A DNA stretch of 64,000 nt, taken from assembly GCA_021792795.1 (NCBI GenBank), contig JAJYUB010000010.1, forward strand, positions 24,911 through 88,910, read 5' to 3'. The first letter of the stretch is position 1. Each line of letters begins with the position of its first letter. Shown piece by piece: positions 16,669-23,862 of this stretch. Made by a program: the position numbers and the translations under genes. Below the pieces are notes generated by a model. It had not been told where the DNA came from, ran no database searches, and saw nothing but the letters and a program-made list of their open reading frames with translations. This DNA comes from Acidobacteriota bacterium (GTDB lineage Bacteria > Acidobacteriota > Terriglobia > Terriglobales > Acidobacteriaceae).

Positions 16669-16741
16669 ACATTTGGCCTCCCTTTAGCGAGATCATAGGA
16701 GCGGGGCCAGGGAATAGAGTGTGACGAAACGTACAGCATCG

Positions 16742-16757
16742 TGTGACGGCAATCACA
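16742..16757. promoter_or_regulatory. CRP/FNR-like site, perfect TGTGA-N6-TCACA
   Basis: The site reads TGTGA-CGGCAA-TCACA, a perfect match to the CRP core, followed by TTT as in the E. coli consensus. The centre is 81.5 bases before the usp ATG at 16668, the same distance as for the other usp gene. This is the strongest of the four boxes in this block. Confidence 0.6.
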
Positions 16758-16824
16758 TTTCTTGCAGGGCGGCAGGCAGGCCCTGTCTGCAAGCGCCAGG
16801 AGACTGCGGGAAGAGACGACAGCC

Positions 16825-16838
16825 GTGACGATCGTCAC
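16825..16838. promoter_or_regulatory. perfect 14-base palindrome, CRP/FNR-like
   Basis: The sequence GTGACGATCGTCAC is its own reverse complement and has the GTGA-N6-TCAC layout of CRP/FNR sites. It lies 148.5 bases (centre) before the pta-like start at 16980 and 163.5 bases from the usp start, between two divergent genes. Confidence 0.45.
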
Positions 16839-16979
16839 GCAGGAAGCGAAGGAAAACGCTTTATCCTGAATGGTTGCCGTCCGGTGCCCGGGCGGTCGCC
16901 CGCGATGACGCCTACGCTGCTGGCCGGCGCGCGTAACGTCGTGAAATTCAATACGGAAAGATGGAAAGAAGGGCATTGA

Positions 16980-17942
16980 ATGTCAACCCAAACCGGCACC
17001 TCGGTGAGCCGCTTTGACGTACTTTTGGAACGCGCCCGGCAACTGCCGCCCATTCCCGTTGCGGTCTGTTATCCGCTGACGAAGGTTGCCCTGGCCGGGG
17101 CCCTGGAGTCCGCCGTTTGCGACGTGATCCGGCCCATCCTGGTGGGACCGAAGGCGAGGATTCAACGTCTCGCGGAGGCGGAAGGGTTCGATATCGGGTC
17201 GTGCGAAATGATCGACGCCGAAGACGAAACCCAGGCGGCAAAGATCTCCGTGGAACTGTGCCGCACCAAGGTGGCCGACGCGCTGATGAAGGGGAGCCTG
17301 CACACCGATGCGTTTATGCGTCCGGTGCTGGCCAAGGAAACCGGGTTGCGCACGCTGCGCAGGATCAGCCATTCCTTTGTGATGGAAACGCCCGCTTACG
17401 ATCGCATCCTGTTGATCACCGATGCCGCCATCAATATTCTGCCGACGCTGGACGATAAGGTGGACATTGTGCAGAATGCCATCGACCTGGCACATGTGCT
17501 GGGAGTTCCGATGCCGAAGGTGGCGATTCTGTCGGCGGTGGAGACGGTCCAGTCCAGCATTGTTTCGACCATCCACGCGGCGGCGCTTTGCAAAATGGCG
17601 GACCGGGGGCAGATCACCGGAGGCGTTCTGGATGGCCCGCTTGCATTCGATACCGCTGTCAGCCCGGAAGCGATGAAGATCAAACGCCTGGTTTCCGCGG
17701 TTGCGGGGCAGGCGGACATCGTCGTGGTCCCCGACCTTGAATCCGGCAATATGCTGGCCAAGCAGTTGGAATATCTTGGCGGGGCGAGCCTGGCGGGAAT
17801 CGTGACGGGCGCTTCCGTGCCTATTATTCTGACCAGTCGCGCGGATTCTGCCAAGACGCGCATGACCTCCGCGGCGGTCGCCTTGCTGATGCATGCGGAC
17901 GCGTCGTTGCAAGACACTTCACGCAGCGAGCCGGAGTGTTGA
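16980..17942 (+). CDS. phosphate acetyl/butyryltransferase
   Basis: The 320-residue product is a PTA_PTB family enzyme, exchanging CoA for phosphate on acetyl-CoA or butyryl-CoA to make the acyl phosphate. The fold markers are AVCYPLTKVALAGALESA near residue 25, the substrate motif region DALMKGSLHTDAFMRPVL (about 100), GGVLDGPLAFDTAVSP (about 215) and DIVVVPDLESGNMLAKQLEY (about 245). Its length matches the short Pta/Ptb type, not the 700-residue Pta. No acetate kinase gene is adjacent, so the acyl phosphate may be used elsewhere. Its position next to usp genes and CRP/FNR-like boxes suggests induction under low oxygen. Acetyl versus butyryl specificity is undecided. Confidence 0.88.
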   Translation: MSTQTGTSVSRFDVLLERARQLPPIPVAVCYPLTKVALAGALESAVCDVIRPILVGPKARIQRLAEAEGFDIGSCEMIDAEDETQAAKISVELCRTKVADALMKGSLHTDAFMRPVLAKETGLRTLRRISHSFVMETPAYDRILLITDAAINILPTLDDKVDIVQNAIDLAHVLGVPMPKVAILSAVETVQSSIVSTIHAAALCKMADRGQITGGVLDGPLAFDTAVSPEAMKIKRLVSAVAGQADIVVVPDLESGNMLAKQLEYLGGASLAGIVTGASVPIILTSRADSAKTRMTSAAVALLMHADASLQDTSRSEPEC

Positions 17943-17984
17943 GCGGCCATCGCCAGGATGGCCGGAAAAGCGCCGGGACCGGGC

Positions 17985-18004
17985 AAACTGGGTCCCAGTT
18001 TTCT
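17985..18004 (+). terminator. probable terminator of the phosphotransacetylase gene
   Basis: AAACTG-GGTCC-CAGTTT is an inverted repeat immediately followed by TCTT, making a T-rich tail of TTTTCTT. It lies about 43 bases after the stop at 17942. The stem is only six pairs, so strength is doubtful. Confidence 0.4.
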
Positions 18005-18111
18005 TCGTGAGCCAAGGCCGACGCTGGAACGCCGGAGCGGCGCCCCTTGAGAGACAATTCCATCCCTTCCTTAGCCTTTCAGTAACAGACCATTTATCGT
18101 ACATAGTAGCG

Positions 18112-19401
18112 ATGATGAGTCAGATCAAGGCTGTACGCGGCACGCGCGATTTGCTGCCGCCGGAAACAGAACTATGGAATCGAGTGGAGGCAACGGCGCG
18201 GCGCGTGTTCGAGCGCTATGCGTTCGGGGAAATTCGCACGCCGATATTTGAAGATACGCAGTTGTTTGCGCGCGGCGTGGGCGAAGAAACCGACATTGTC
18301 TCCAAGGAAATGTACACGTGGGAGGACCGCCCGCGAGCGCAGTCGGAAAAAGCGCAGATGCTCACGCTGCGGCCGGAGAATACAGCGGGGGTGGTGCGGG
18401 CGTATATCGAACACAAGCTGGGCGACAGTGGGCTGTTGCAGAAGCTCTACTATATAGGTCCGCAATTTCGCAGGGAACGTCCGCAGAAGGGGCGGTATCG
18501 GCAATTTTTTCAGATTGGCGCCGAGGTGATTGGGCCGGTGAGCGCGGGCAGCGAATCTCCGCTGCGCGATGCGGAAGTGCTGGAGATGCTGGCGACGTTT
18601 CTGGATGAGCTTGGCGTGACGGGCTGGACGCTTGAATTGAATTCGGTGGGTTCGGCGCAGGATCGGCCCCGGTATGTCGAAGCATTGCGGGCAGCGCTGA
18701 CGGACGTAGCGCCGACGCTGTGCGTGGATTGCCAGCGGCGGGCGGTGACCAATCCGCTGCGAGTGCTGGACTGCAAAGTGCTGGATGACCAGGACAAGAT
18801 CAATGCGCTGCCGAAGATTGCGGAATTTCTGGATGAGGAATCGCGGGCGCATTTTGCGGCGGTGCTGGCGGCGCTGGATGCTTGTGGCGTGCGGTATACG
18901 GTGAATCCCAGGCTGGTGCGGGGCCTCGATTACTACACGCGGACGACGTTTGAATTTACCCATGGTGGATTGGGTGCGCAGAATGCATTGCTCGGCGGCG
19001 GACGGTACGACGGACTGAGCGAGGCCATTGGAGGGCCGAAAGCGCCGGGAATTGGATTTGCGATTGGAGCGGACCGGCTGGTGCTGACGCTACAGGCGGC
19101 GGCTTCGGGAGAGATGGCGGGCGCGTTGGCGGATGTGTATGTCGCTCCGCTGGGCGAGGCACGGCAGGCAGAAGCGTTAGTGCTGGCGCGGGAGTTGCGG
19201 CGGGCCGGGTTGCGCGTGGAACTTGGCGAAGGATCGTTCCGGTTGAAGAAGTCGTTTGAGATGGGGAATAAAGTGGCGCGGGCGATTGTGTTGTTTGGAG
19301 AAGACGAGGCCAAGTCCGGTGTGATGACCGTGAAGGATTTCGCAACCGGAGAACAGACGAAAGTTGCGCGCGGTGACTTGGCGGAATTTCTGCGCAAGTA
19401 A
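18112..19401 (+). CDS. hisS: histidyl-tRNA synthetase
   Basis: The 429-residue product is a class II aminoacyl-tRNA synthetase charging tRNA-His. It has the HisRS N-terminus (IKAVRGTRDLLPPETELWNR), motif 2 in QFRRERPQKGRYRQFFQIG (about residue 115), the histidine-binding HisA motif LVRGLDYYTRTTFEF (about 265), motif 3 in PGIGFAIGADRLVL (about 315), and a C-terminal anticodon-binding domain. The frame is open far upstream to 17893, but only the ATG at 18112 (or 18115) gives the family N-terminus. It is followed by aspS after 58 bases, a common bacterial pairing. Confidence 0.96.
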   Translation: MMSQIKAVRGTRDLLPPETELWNRVEATARRVFERYAFGEIRTPIFEDTQLFARGVGEETDIVSKEMYTWEDRPRAQSEKAQMLTLRPENTAGVVRAYIEHKLGDSGLLQKLYYIGPQFRRERPQKGRYRQFFQIGAEVIGPVSAGSESPLRDAEVLEMLATFLDELGVTGWTLELNSVGSAQDRPRYVEALRAALTDVAPTLCVDCQRRAVTNPLRVLDCKVLDDQDKINALPKIAEFLDEESRAHFAAVLAALDACGVRYTVNPRLVRGLDYYTRTTFEFTHGGLGAQNALLGGGRYDGLSEAIGGPKAPGIGFAIGADRLVLTLQAAASGEMAGALADVYVAPLGEARQAEALVLARELRRAGLRVELGEGSFRLKKSFEMGNKVARAIVLFGEDEAKSGVMTVKDFATGEQTKVARGDLAEFLRK

Positions 19402-19459
19402 TAAATACGCGGTAAGCAGCACAAGGTAATAAAAAATTCAGCACGGCAATAAGGGAACG

Positions 19460-21292
19460 ATGGCACTGGATCTTTTAGGAAATTTGCAGCGAACACATAC
19501 GTGCGGAGAGCTGCGGCTGTCTGCGGATGGTCGGCAAGTTGTCGTGATGGGGTGGGTGAACCGTCGCCGCGATCATGGAAATTTAATTTTTCTCGACCTT
19601 CGGGACCGCGCCGGGATTGTGCAGATTGTGTTGGACAAGGAACGGTGTCCAGAGGCGCATGCGAAGGCGGAGACGGTTCGACCGGAATATGTGGTGGCGG
19701 TGCAGGGGAGGGTGCGGCGGCGCGATGCGGCGTCCATTAATCCGAATATGCCGACGGGCGAGATTGAAATTGACGCAGATGAGTTGCGCATTTTGAACGA
19801 TGCCAGGACACCGCCGTTTTCGCCCGCAGAAGAGGCGATTGGCAACGAAGAACTGCGCTTGAAGTATCGGTACATCGATCTGCGGCGGCCAGCGATGCAG
19901 GAGAACATGATCCTGCGGCACAAGGTGGCGCTGGCGATTCGGCAGTATCTTTCCGGCGAGGGATTTTTGGAGATTGAAACTCCGTTTATGACGCGTTCGA
20001 CGCCGGAGGGCGCGCGCGATTACCTGGTGCCGAGCCGGGTGCATCCGGGAGAATTTTACGCGCTGCCGCAGTCGCCGCAGATGTTCAAGCAGATCCTGAT
20101 GATCGGCGGGCTGGACCGGTATTTCCAGATTGCGCGCTGTTTCCGCGATGAAGATTTGCGCGCCGACCGGCAGCCGGAGTTTACCCAGATCGACCTGGAG
20201 ATGACGTTTCCGCAACAGGAGACGGTGTTCCGCGTGGTAGAAGGATTTTTGACGGCGGCCTTTCGCGAGGCCGGGATCGCCTTATCGACGCCCTTTCCGC
20301 AGATCACGTATGACGATGCGATTCGTCGTTTCGGCATCGACAAGCCGGACATGCGTTTGCCGGAGTTGACGGATGTTCGCGGTGCGTTTGAAGCCGCCGA
20401 GCTTGAGTCGCTGAAGATCGGGCCGGGTCTGCCGATTTTGGCCATCGTGGTTCCCAACAAGCAGGCGATGAGCAATACGCAGAAGAAAGCGTTCATCAAG
20501 GAAGTGGAGACATGGCTGGGGCCGGACCTTGCGTACCTGGACGTGGAGCGGCTGGCAAGCAGCGCGCAGTACGCCGGGCTGGCGCAGAGAATCGATCGCG
20601 CTGTGGCCAGCAATTGCAAGCTTGACCGGATCGAGCCTGAACATCGGCTGGTGGTGGTGAGCCCGCGGGTTGGGGCCAACAAGTCGCGCGACAACTCCTG
20701 GATTTACAAGAAAGCGGGACAACTGCGGCTGGAGTTGGCCAAGCGGTTCCGGGAAGAACACAGAGCGTTCGAGAAGAAGGGCACGCCGGAGGATTACAAA
20801 TTTCTGTGGGTGACCGATTTTCCGTTCTTCGAGTGGGATGAAGCGGCGCGTACCTGGACATTTGCGCACCATCCATTCACGTCGCCGCACGAGGATGATT
20901 TGCAGGCGGGGCGCATGGAGTCCGATCCGGGGGCAGTGCGGGCGCTGGCCTATGACATTGTGCTGAATGGCATTGAGCTTGGTTCGGGATCGATCCGTAT
21001 CCATCGCCAGGAGGTGCAGCAGCAGATTTTTCATTCGCTGGGCATGAGCGAGGCAGAAGCGAAAGAGCGATTCGGATTCTTTTTGGAAGCGCTGGAGTAT
21101 GGGACGCCTCCGCACGGCGGCATCGCGCTGGGGCTGGATCGGATCGTGATGATTCTGGCCGGGGCGCAGAGCCTGCGCGAGGTGATTGCGTTCCCGAAAA
21201 CGGCGAAGGCCGTGGACCTGATGGTGGATGCGCCCTCGCCTGCGACGGAAACGCAACTGAAAGAGTTGCATATTCAGCGACGGCGGAGTTAG
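19460..21292 (+). CDS. aspS: aspartyl-tRNA synthetase (bacterial type)
   Basis: The 610-residue product has an N-terminal OB-fold anticodon domain (MGWVNRRRDHGNLIFLDLRD). The class II catalytic core carries the flipping-loop-region motif QSPQMFKQILMIGGLDRYFQ, motif 2 in FRDEDLRADRQPEFTQIDLE (about residue 225), the bacterial GAD insertion (about 300-420), and motif 3 GIALGLDRIVMILAG near 555. The length is usual for bacterial AspRS. Whether it also charges tRNA-Asn depends on the presence of asnS/gatCAB elsewhere. It lies just downstream of hisS in the same direction. Confidence 0.97.
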   Translation: MALDLLGNLQRTHTCGELRLSADGRQVVVMGWVNRRRDHGNLIFLDLRDRAGIVQIVLDKERCPEAHAKAETVRPEYVVAVQGRVRRRDAASINPNMPTGEIEIDADELRILNDARTPPFSPAEEAIGNEELRLKYRYIDLRRPAMQENMILRHKVALAIRQYLSGEGFLEIETPFMTRSTPEGARDYLVPSRVHPGEFYALPQSPQMFKQILMIGGLDRYFQIARCFRDEDLRADRQPEFTQIDLEMTFPQQETVFRVVEGFLTAAFREAGIALSTPFPQITYDDAIRRFGIDKPDMRLPELTDVRGAFEAAELESLKIGPGLPILAIVVPNKQAMSNTQKKAFIKEVETWLGPDLAYLDVERLASSAQYAGLAQRIDRAVASNCKLDRIEPEHRLVVVSPRVGANKSRDNSWIYKKAGQLRLELAKRFREEHRAFEKKGTPEDYKFLWVTDFPFFEWDEAARTWTFAHHPFTSPHEDDLQAGRMESDPGAVRALAYDIVLNGIELGSGSIRIHRQEVQQQIFHSLGMSEAEAKERFGFFLEALEYGTPPHGGIALGLDRIVMILAGAQSLREVIAFPKTAKAVDLMVDAPSPATETQLKELHIQRRRS

Positions 21293-21327
21293 GGCATTTT
21301 CACGGTTGGCGTCACGCGAGCCTTGTC

Positions 21328-21369
21328 TATCCCACTCAAGCCAAACGCGGGCTTGAATGGGGCATCCGG
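21328..21369. repeat. intergenic palindromic repeat, family A
   Basis: CCCACTCAAGCC (21331-21342) and GGCTTGAATGGG (21350-21361) form a 12-base inverted repeat with one mismatch around a 7-base loop, followed by GCATCC. It lies about 40 bases after aspS, between convergent genes. A second copy with the same outer arms occurs at 32090-32143. It could act as a bidirectional terminator. Confidence 0.6.
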
Positions 21370-21439
21370 ATTTTCGAGCCGCGAACATTTTCATCCCATG
21401 TCTCAGAAGCGAGACCTGGGGCACCCGGCGACGGCGCAG

Positions 21440-22618
21440 CTAGTAGGCTGGAATGCCGGTGACGCTTTGGCCGATGATGAGGGTGTGCATGTTGTGGGTG
21501 CCCTCGTAGGTCTTTACAGACTCCAGATTCATCATGTGGCGCATGACGGGGTAGTCGTCGGTGATGCCGTTGGCTCCGAGAATGTCGCGGGACTTGCGCG
21601 CGCATTCCAGCGCCATCCAGACATTGTTGCGCTTGGCCATGGAGATGTGTTCGTGACCGACGGCGCCGGCATCTTTCAAGCGACCGACCTGGAGTGAAAG
21701 CAGTTGGCCCTTGGTGATTTCGCTGATCATCCAGGCCAGTTCTTCCTGAATCAGCTGATGGCTGGCGATGGGCTGATCGCGGAACTGCTTGCGCAGCAGG
21801 GAATATTGCAGCGCCGTGTCGTAGCAGGCCATGGCTGCGCCGATCGCGCCCCAACCGATGCCATAGCGGGCCTGATTCAAGCACATCAGCGGAGATTTCA
21901 GGCCGCCGCTGCCGGGCAGCAACGCCGAAGCGGGCACGCGCACATCCTGCATGGAGAGGCCGGAGGTGACGGAGGCGCGCAACGACCATTTGCCGTGGAC
22001 GTCGTAGGCGCTGAAGCCGAGGAGTTTGGTGTCGACGAGGAATCCGCGCACGCGGCCGTTTTCGTCCTCGACCTTGGCCCAAATGATTGCGACATCGGCC
22101 AGCGTGCCGCTGGTGATCCACATTTTTTCGCCGTTCAGGATGTAGTCGCCGCCATGTTTTTTCGCGCGCGTGCGCATGCCGCCGGGGTTGGAGCCGAAGT
22201 CCGGCTCGGTAAGGCCGAAGCAGCCGAGTTTTTCGCCGGTGGCCATTTGCGGCAGCCATTCATTCTTTTGTTCGTCGCTGCCAAAGGCGTGGATGGGATA
22301 CATGCACAACGCGGACTGCACGCTGACGAAACTGCGCACGCCGGAGTCGCCGCGCTCGGTTTCCTGCATGACCAGGCCATACTCGACATTGTTCATTCCG
22401 GCGCAGCCGTGGCCCTGGATGGTGGCGCCGTAAAAGCCAAGCTCGCCCATGGGCCGGATCAGTTCTTTGGGGAAGCGGCCTTCGCGGTTGCATTCCTCAA
22501 TAATGGGGATGAGGTTGTCTTCAATAAACTGGCGCGCGGTATCGCGGACCAGGCGCTCGTCCTCGCTGAGCAGGGTGTCGAAGCCGATAAAATCGACTCC
22601 TTTAAATTTGAAAGCCAT
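21440..22618 (-). CDS. acyl-CoA dehydrogenase, glutaryl-CoA-dehydrogenase-like
   Basis: The 392-residue product has the three-domain acyl-CoA dehydrogenase layout. There is a helical N-terminal domain (about 1-130), then a beta domain with the FAD-contacting signature CFGLTEPDFGSNPGGMRTRA and GEKMWITSGTLADVAIIW. A helical C-terminal domain ends in YEGTHNMHTLIIGQSVTG, where the Glu is the catalytic base position of glutaryl-CoA dehydrogenases. GCDH-type enzymes convert glutaryl-CoA to crotonyl-CoA in lysine and tryptophan breakdown, passing electrons to ETF. The substrate is inferred from the C-terminal motif. It stands alone, convergent with aspS. Confidence 0.88.
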   Translation of the reverse strand: MAFKFKGVDFIGFDTLLSEDERLVRDTARQFIEDNLIPIIEECNREGRFPKELIRPMGELGFYGATIQGHGCAGMNNVEYGLVMQETERGDSGVRSFVSVQSALCMYPIHAFGSDEQKNEWLPQMATGEKLGCFGLTEPDFGSNPGGMRTRAKKHGGDYILNGEKMWITSGTLADVAIIWAKVEDENGRVRGFLVDTKLLGFSAYDVHGKWSLRASVTSGLSMQDVRVPASALLPGSGGLKSPLMCLNQARYGIGWGAIGAAMACYDTALQYSLLRKQFRDQPIASHQLIQEELAWMISEITKGQLLSLQVGRLKDAGAVGHEHISMAKRNNVWMALECARKSRDILGANGITDDYPVMRHMMNLESVKTYEGTHNMHTLIIGQSVTGIPAY

Positions 22619-22818
22619 ACGATCTTCTCCGTATACAAACCTGCAAACTCTTTAGGCTAGCAGAGAGGAGTGGCTGGCGCAGGGAATGGCGCGACGCGAT
22701 GGGACTTCAGGCAATCTGTTCGCCGTTCATCGCCTGTTGACATAGGCTGCCGGGCCGCGTGTAAGAATAGTGCGACCGCTTGTCGGGAGCGGCGAGCTGG
22801 GCTGAGGTGGCAGATTCG

Positions 22819-23781
22819 ATGCGTCGTGTTGCGCTGATTTACAACCCGGCATCCGGACAGCGTACGGAGCGGCGGGCCGTCGCGATCGCGGCGGTGGCGG
22901 CGGTACTTCGCGGGGCGGGCGTGGAGGTGAAAGTGGTCGCCACCGAATCGCCGGAAAGCGCCGGAACGCAGGCGCGCGCGGCGATGCAAGAAGGGTACGA
23001 CACCATCCTGGCCTGCGGCGGCGATGGCACCGTGCATGAAACGCTGCAGCGGCTGGTGGGCGGAACGGCGGCGCTGGGCGTGGTTCCGATGGGAACGGCG
23101 AACGCGCTGGCTGCGGACCTGGGGATGCCGGCCTCGCCGGTGAAGGCCGCGAAGATGCTGCTGACGGCAACGCCGAAGCGGGTGTCGGTGGGCCAGGTTT
23201 TTTATCGGGACCTCGAAGGCAATGCCCGTTCGCGATATTTTATCGTCGCAGCCGGGGTCGGCGCGGACGCGCTGTTCATGTCGCGGCTGGATCCAAAATC
23301 GAAACAGCGGTTCGGATATGCGCTGTACGTGGTGGAGGCGTTTCGGCTGTGGGTCGCCTACAGCTATCCCATGTTTAGGGCGCGCTTTCAAGAGAGCGGA
23401 AATCCAACGCCGCGAGTGGAAGAAGTGTCGCAAATTCTGGCGGTGCGCATCGGCAATTTTGGCGGCGTGCTGGGCAACCTGGCGCCTGGCGCCGCCATCG
23501 CCAACCGCCATCTGCATGTCATTGCGCTGAAAACGCGCAGCCGTCTGCGCTACTTGCGATTCATGATCGCGGTCCTGTTGCGACGGCATCGGTACGCGAG
23601 TCCGATTGAGTTGGTGGATTGCGAATCGGTCGAGTGCTTCCATTTGGAAGGCCCGACCGGGCCATTGCTTATCGAAGCGGATGGAGAATGGCTGGGCACG
23701 TTGCCGGCGCGGATGGAAGTGGCCCCGGAAGCCTTGACCTTGTTGGTCCCGCAAAAAACTCTGGCGCGCGGAAAATTGTAG
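22819..23781 (+). CDS. diacylglycerol/sphingosine kinase-family lipid kinase
   Basis: The 320-residue protein belongs to the DAGK catalytic-domain (YegS/DgkB/BmrU) family, ATP-dependent kinases of lipid hydroxyls. It opens with RRVALIYNPASGQR (phosphate-binding strand), has the nucleotide motif ACGGDGTVHETLQRL (about residue 70), then PMGTANALAADLG, and ends with the beta-rich C-terminal domain. The frame is open to 22780, but the ATG at 22819 puts the first motif at residue 2. The substrate (diacylglycerol, undecaprenol or a sphingoid base) is not decidable. It is divergent from the acyl-CoA dehydrogenase gene. Confidence 0.85.
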   Translation: MRRVALIYNPASGQRTERRAVAIAAVAAVLRGAGVEVKVVATESPESAGTQARAAMQEGYDTILACGGDGTVHETLQRLVGGTAALGVVPMGTANALAADLGMPASPVKAAKMLLTATPKRVSVGQVFYRDLEGNARSRYFIVAAGVGADALFMSRLDPKSKQRFGYALYVVEAFRLWVAYSYPMFRARFQESGNPTPRVEEVSQILAVRIGNFGGVLGNLAPGAAIANRHLHVIALKTRSRLRYLRFMIAVLLRRHRYASPIELVDCESVECFHLEGPTGPLLIEADGEWLGTLPARMEVAPEALTLLVPQKTLARGKL

Positions 23782-23862
23782 CGGTGCGGAGCGGTTTTCG
23801 GGGACGTGAGGGACCGGCACTCATGGGACGCGATACGGGTCCGGCGATTCACGCGGAACGGA

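Larger units (their letters stand above)
16669..16979. other. divergent promoter region between usp and phosphotransacetylase genes
   Basis: These 311 bases have no credible gene. They hold two CRP/FNR-like palindromes (16742-16757 and 16825-16838). The first is placed to serve the usp gene on the left. The second lies between the first and the pta-like gene on the right and could serve either. A ribosome site for the usp gene (GGGAGG on the minus strand) is at the left edge. Confidence 0.6.
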
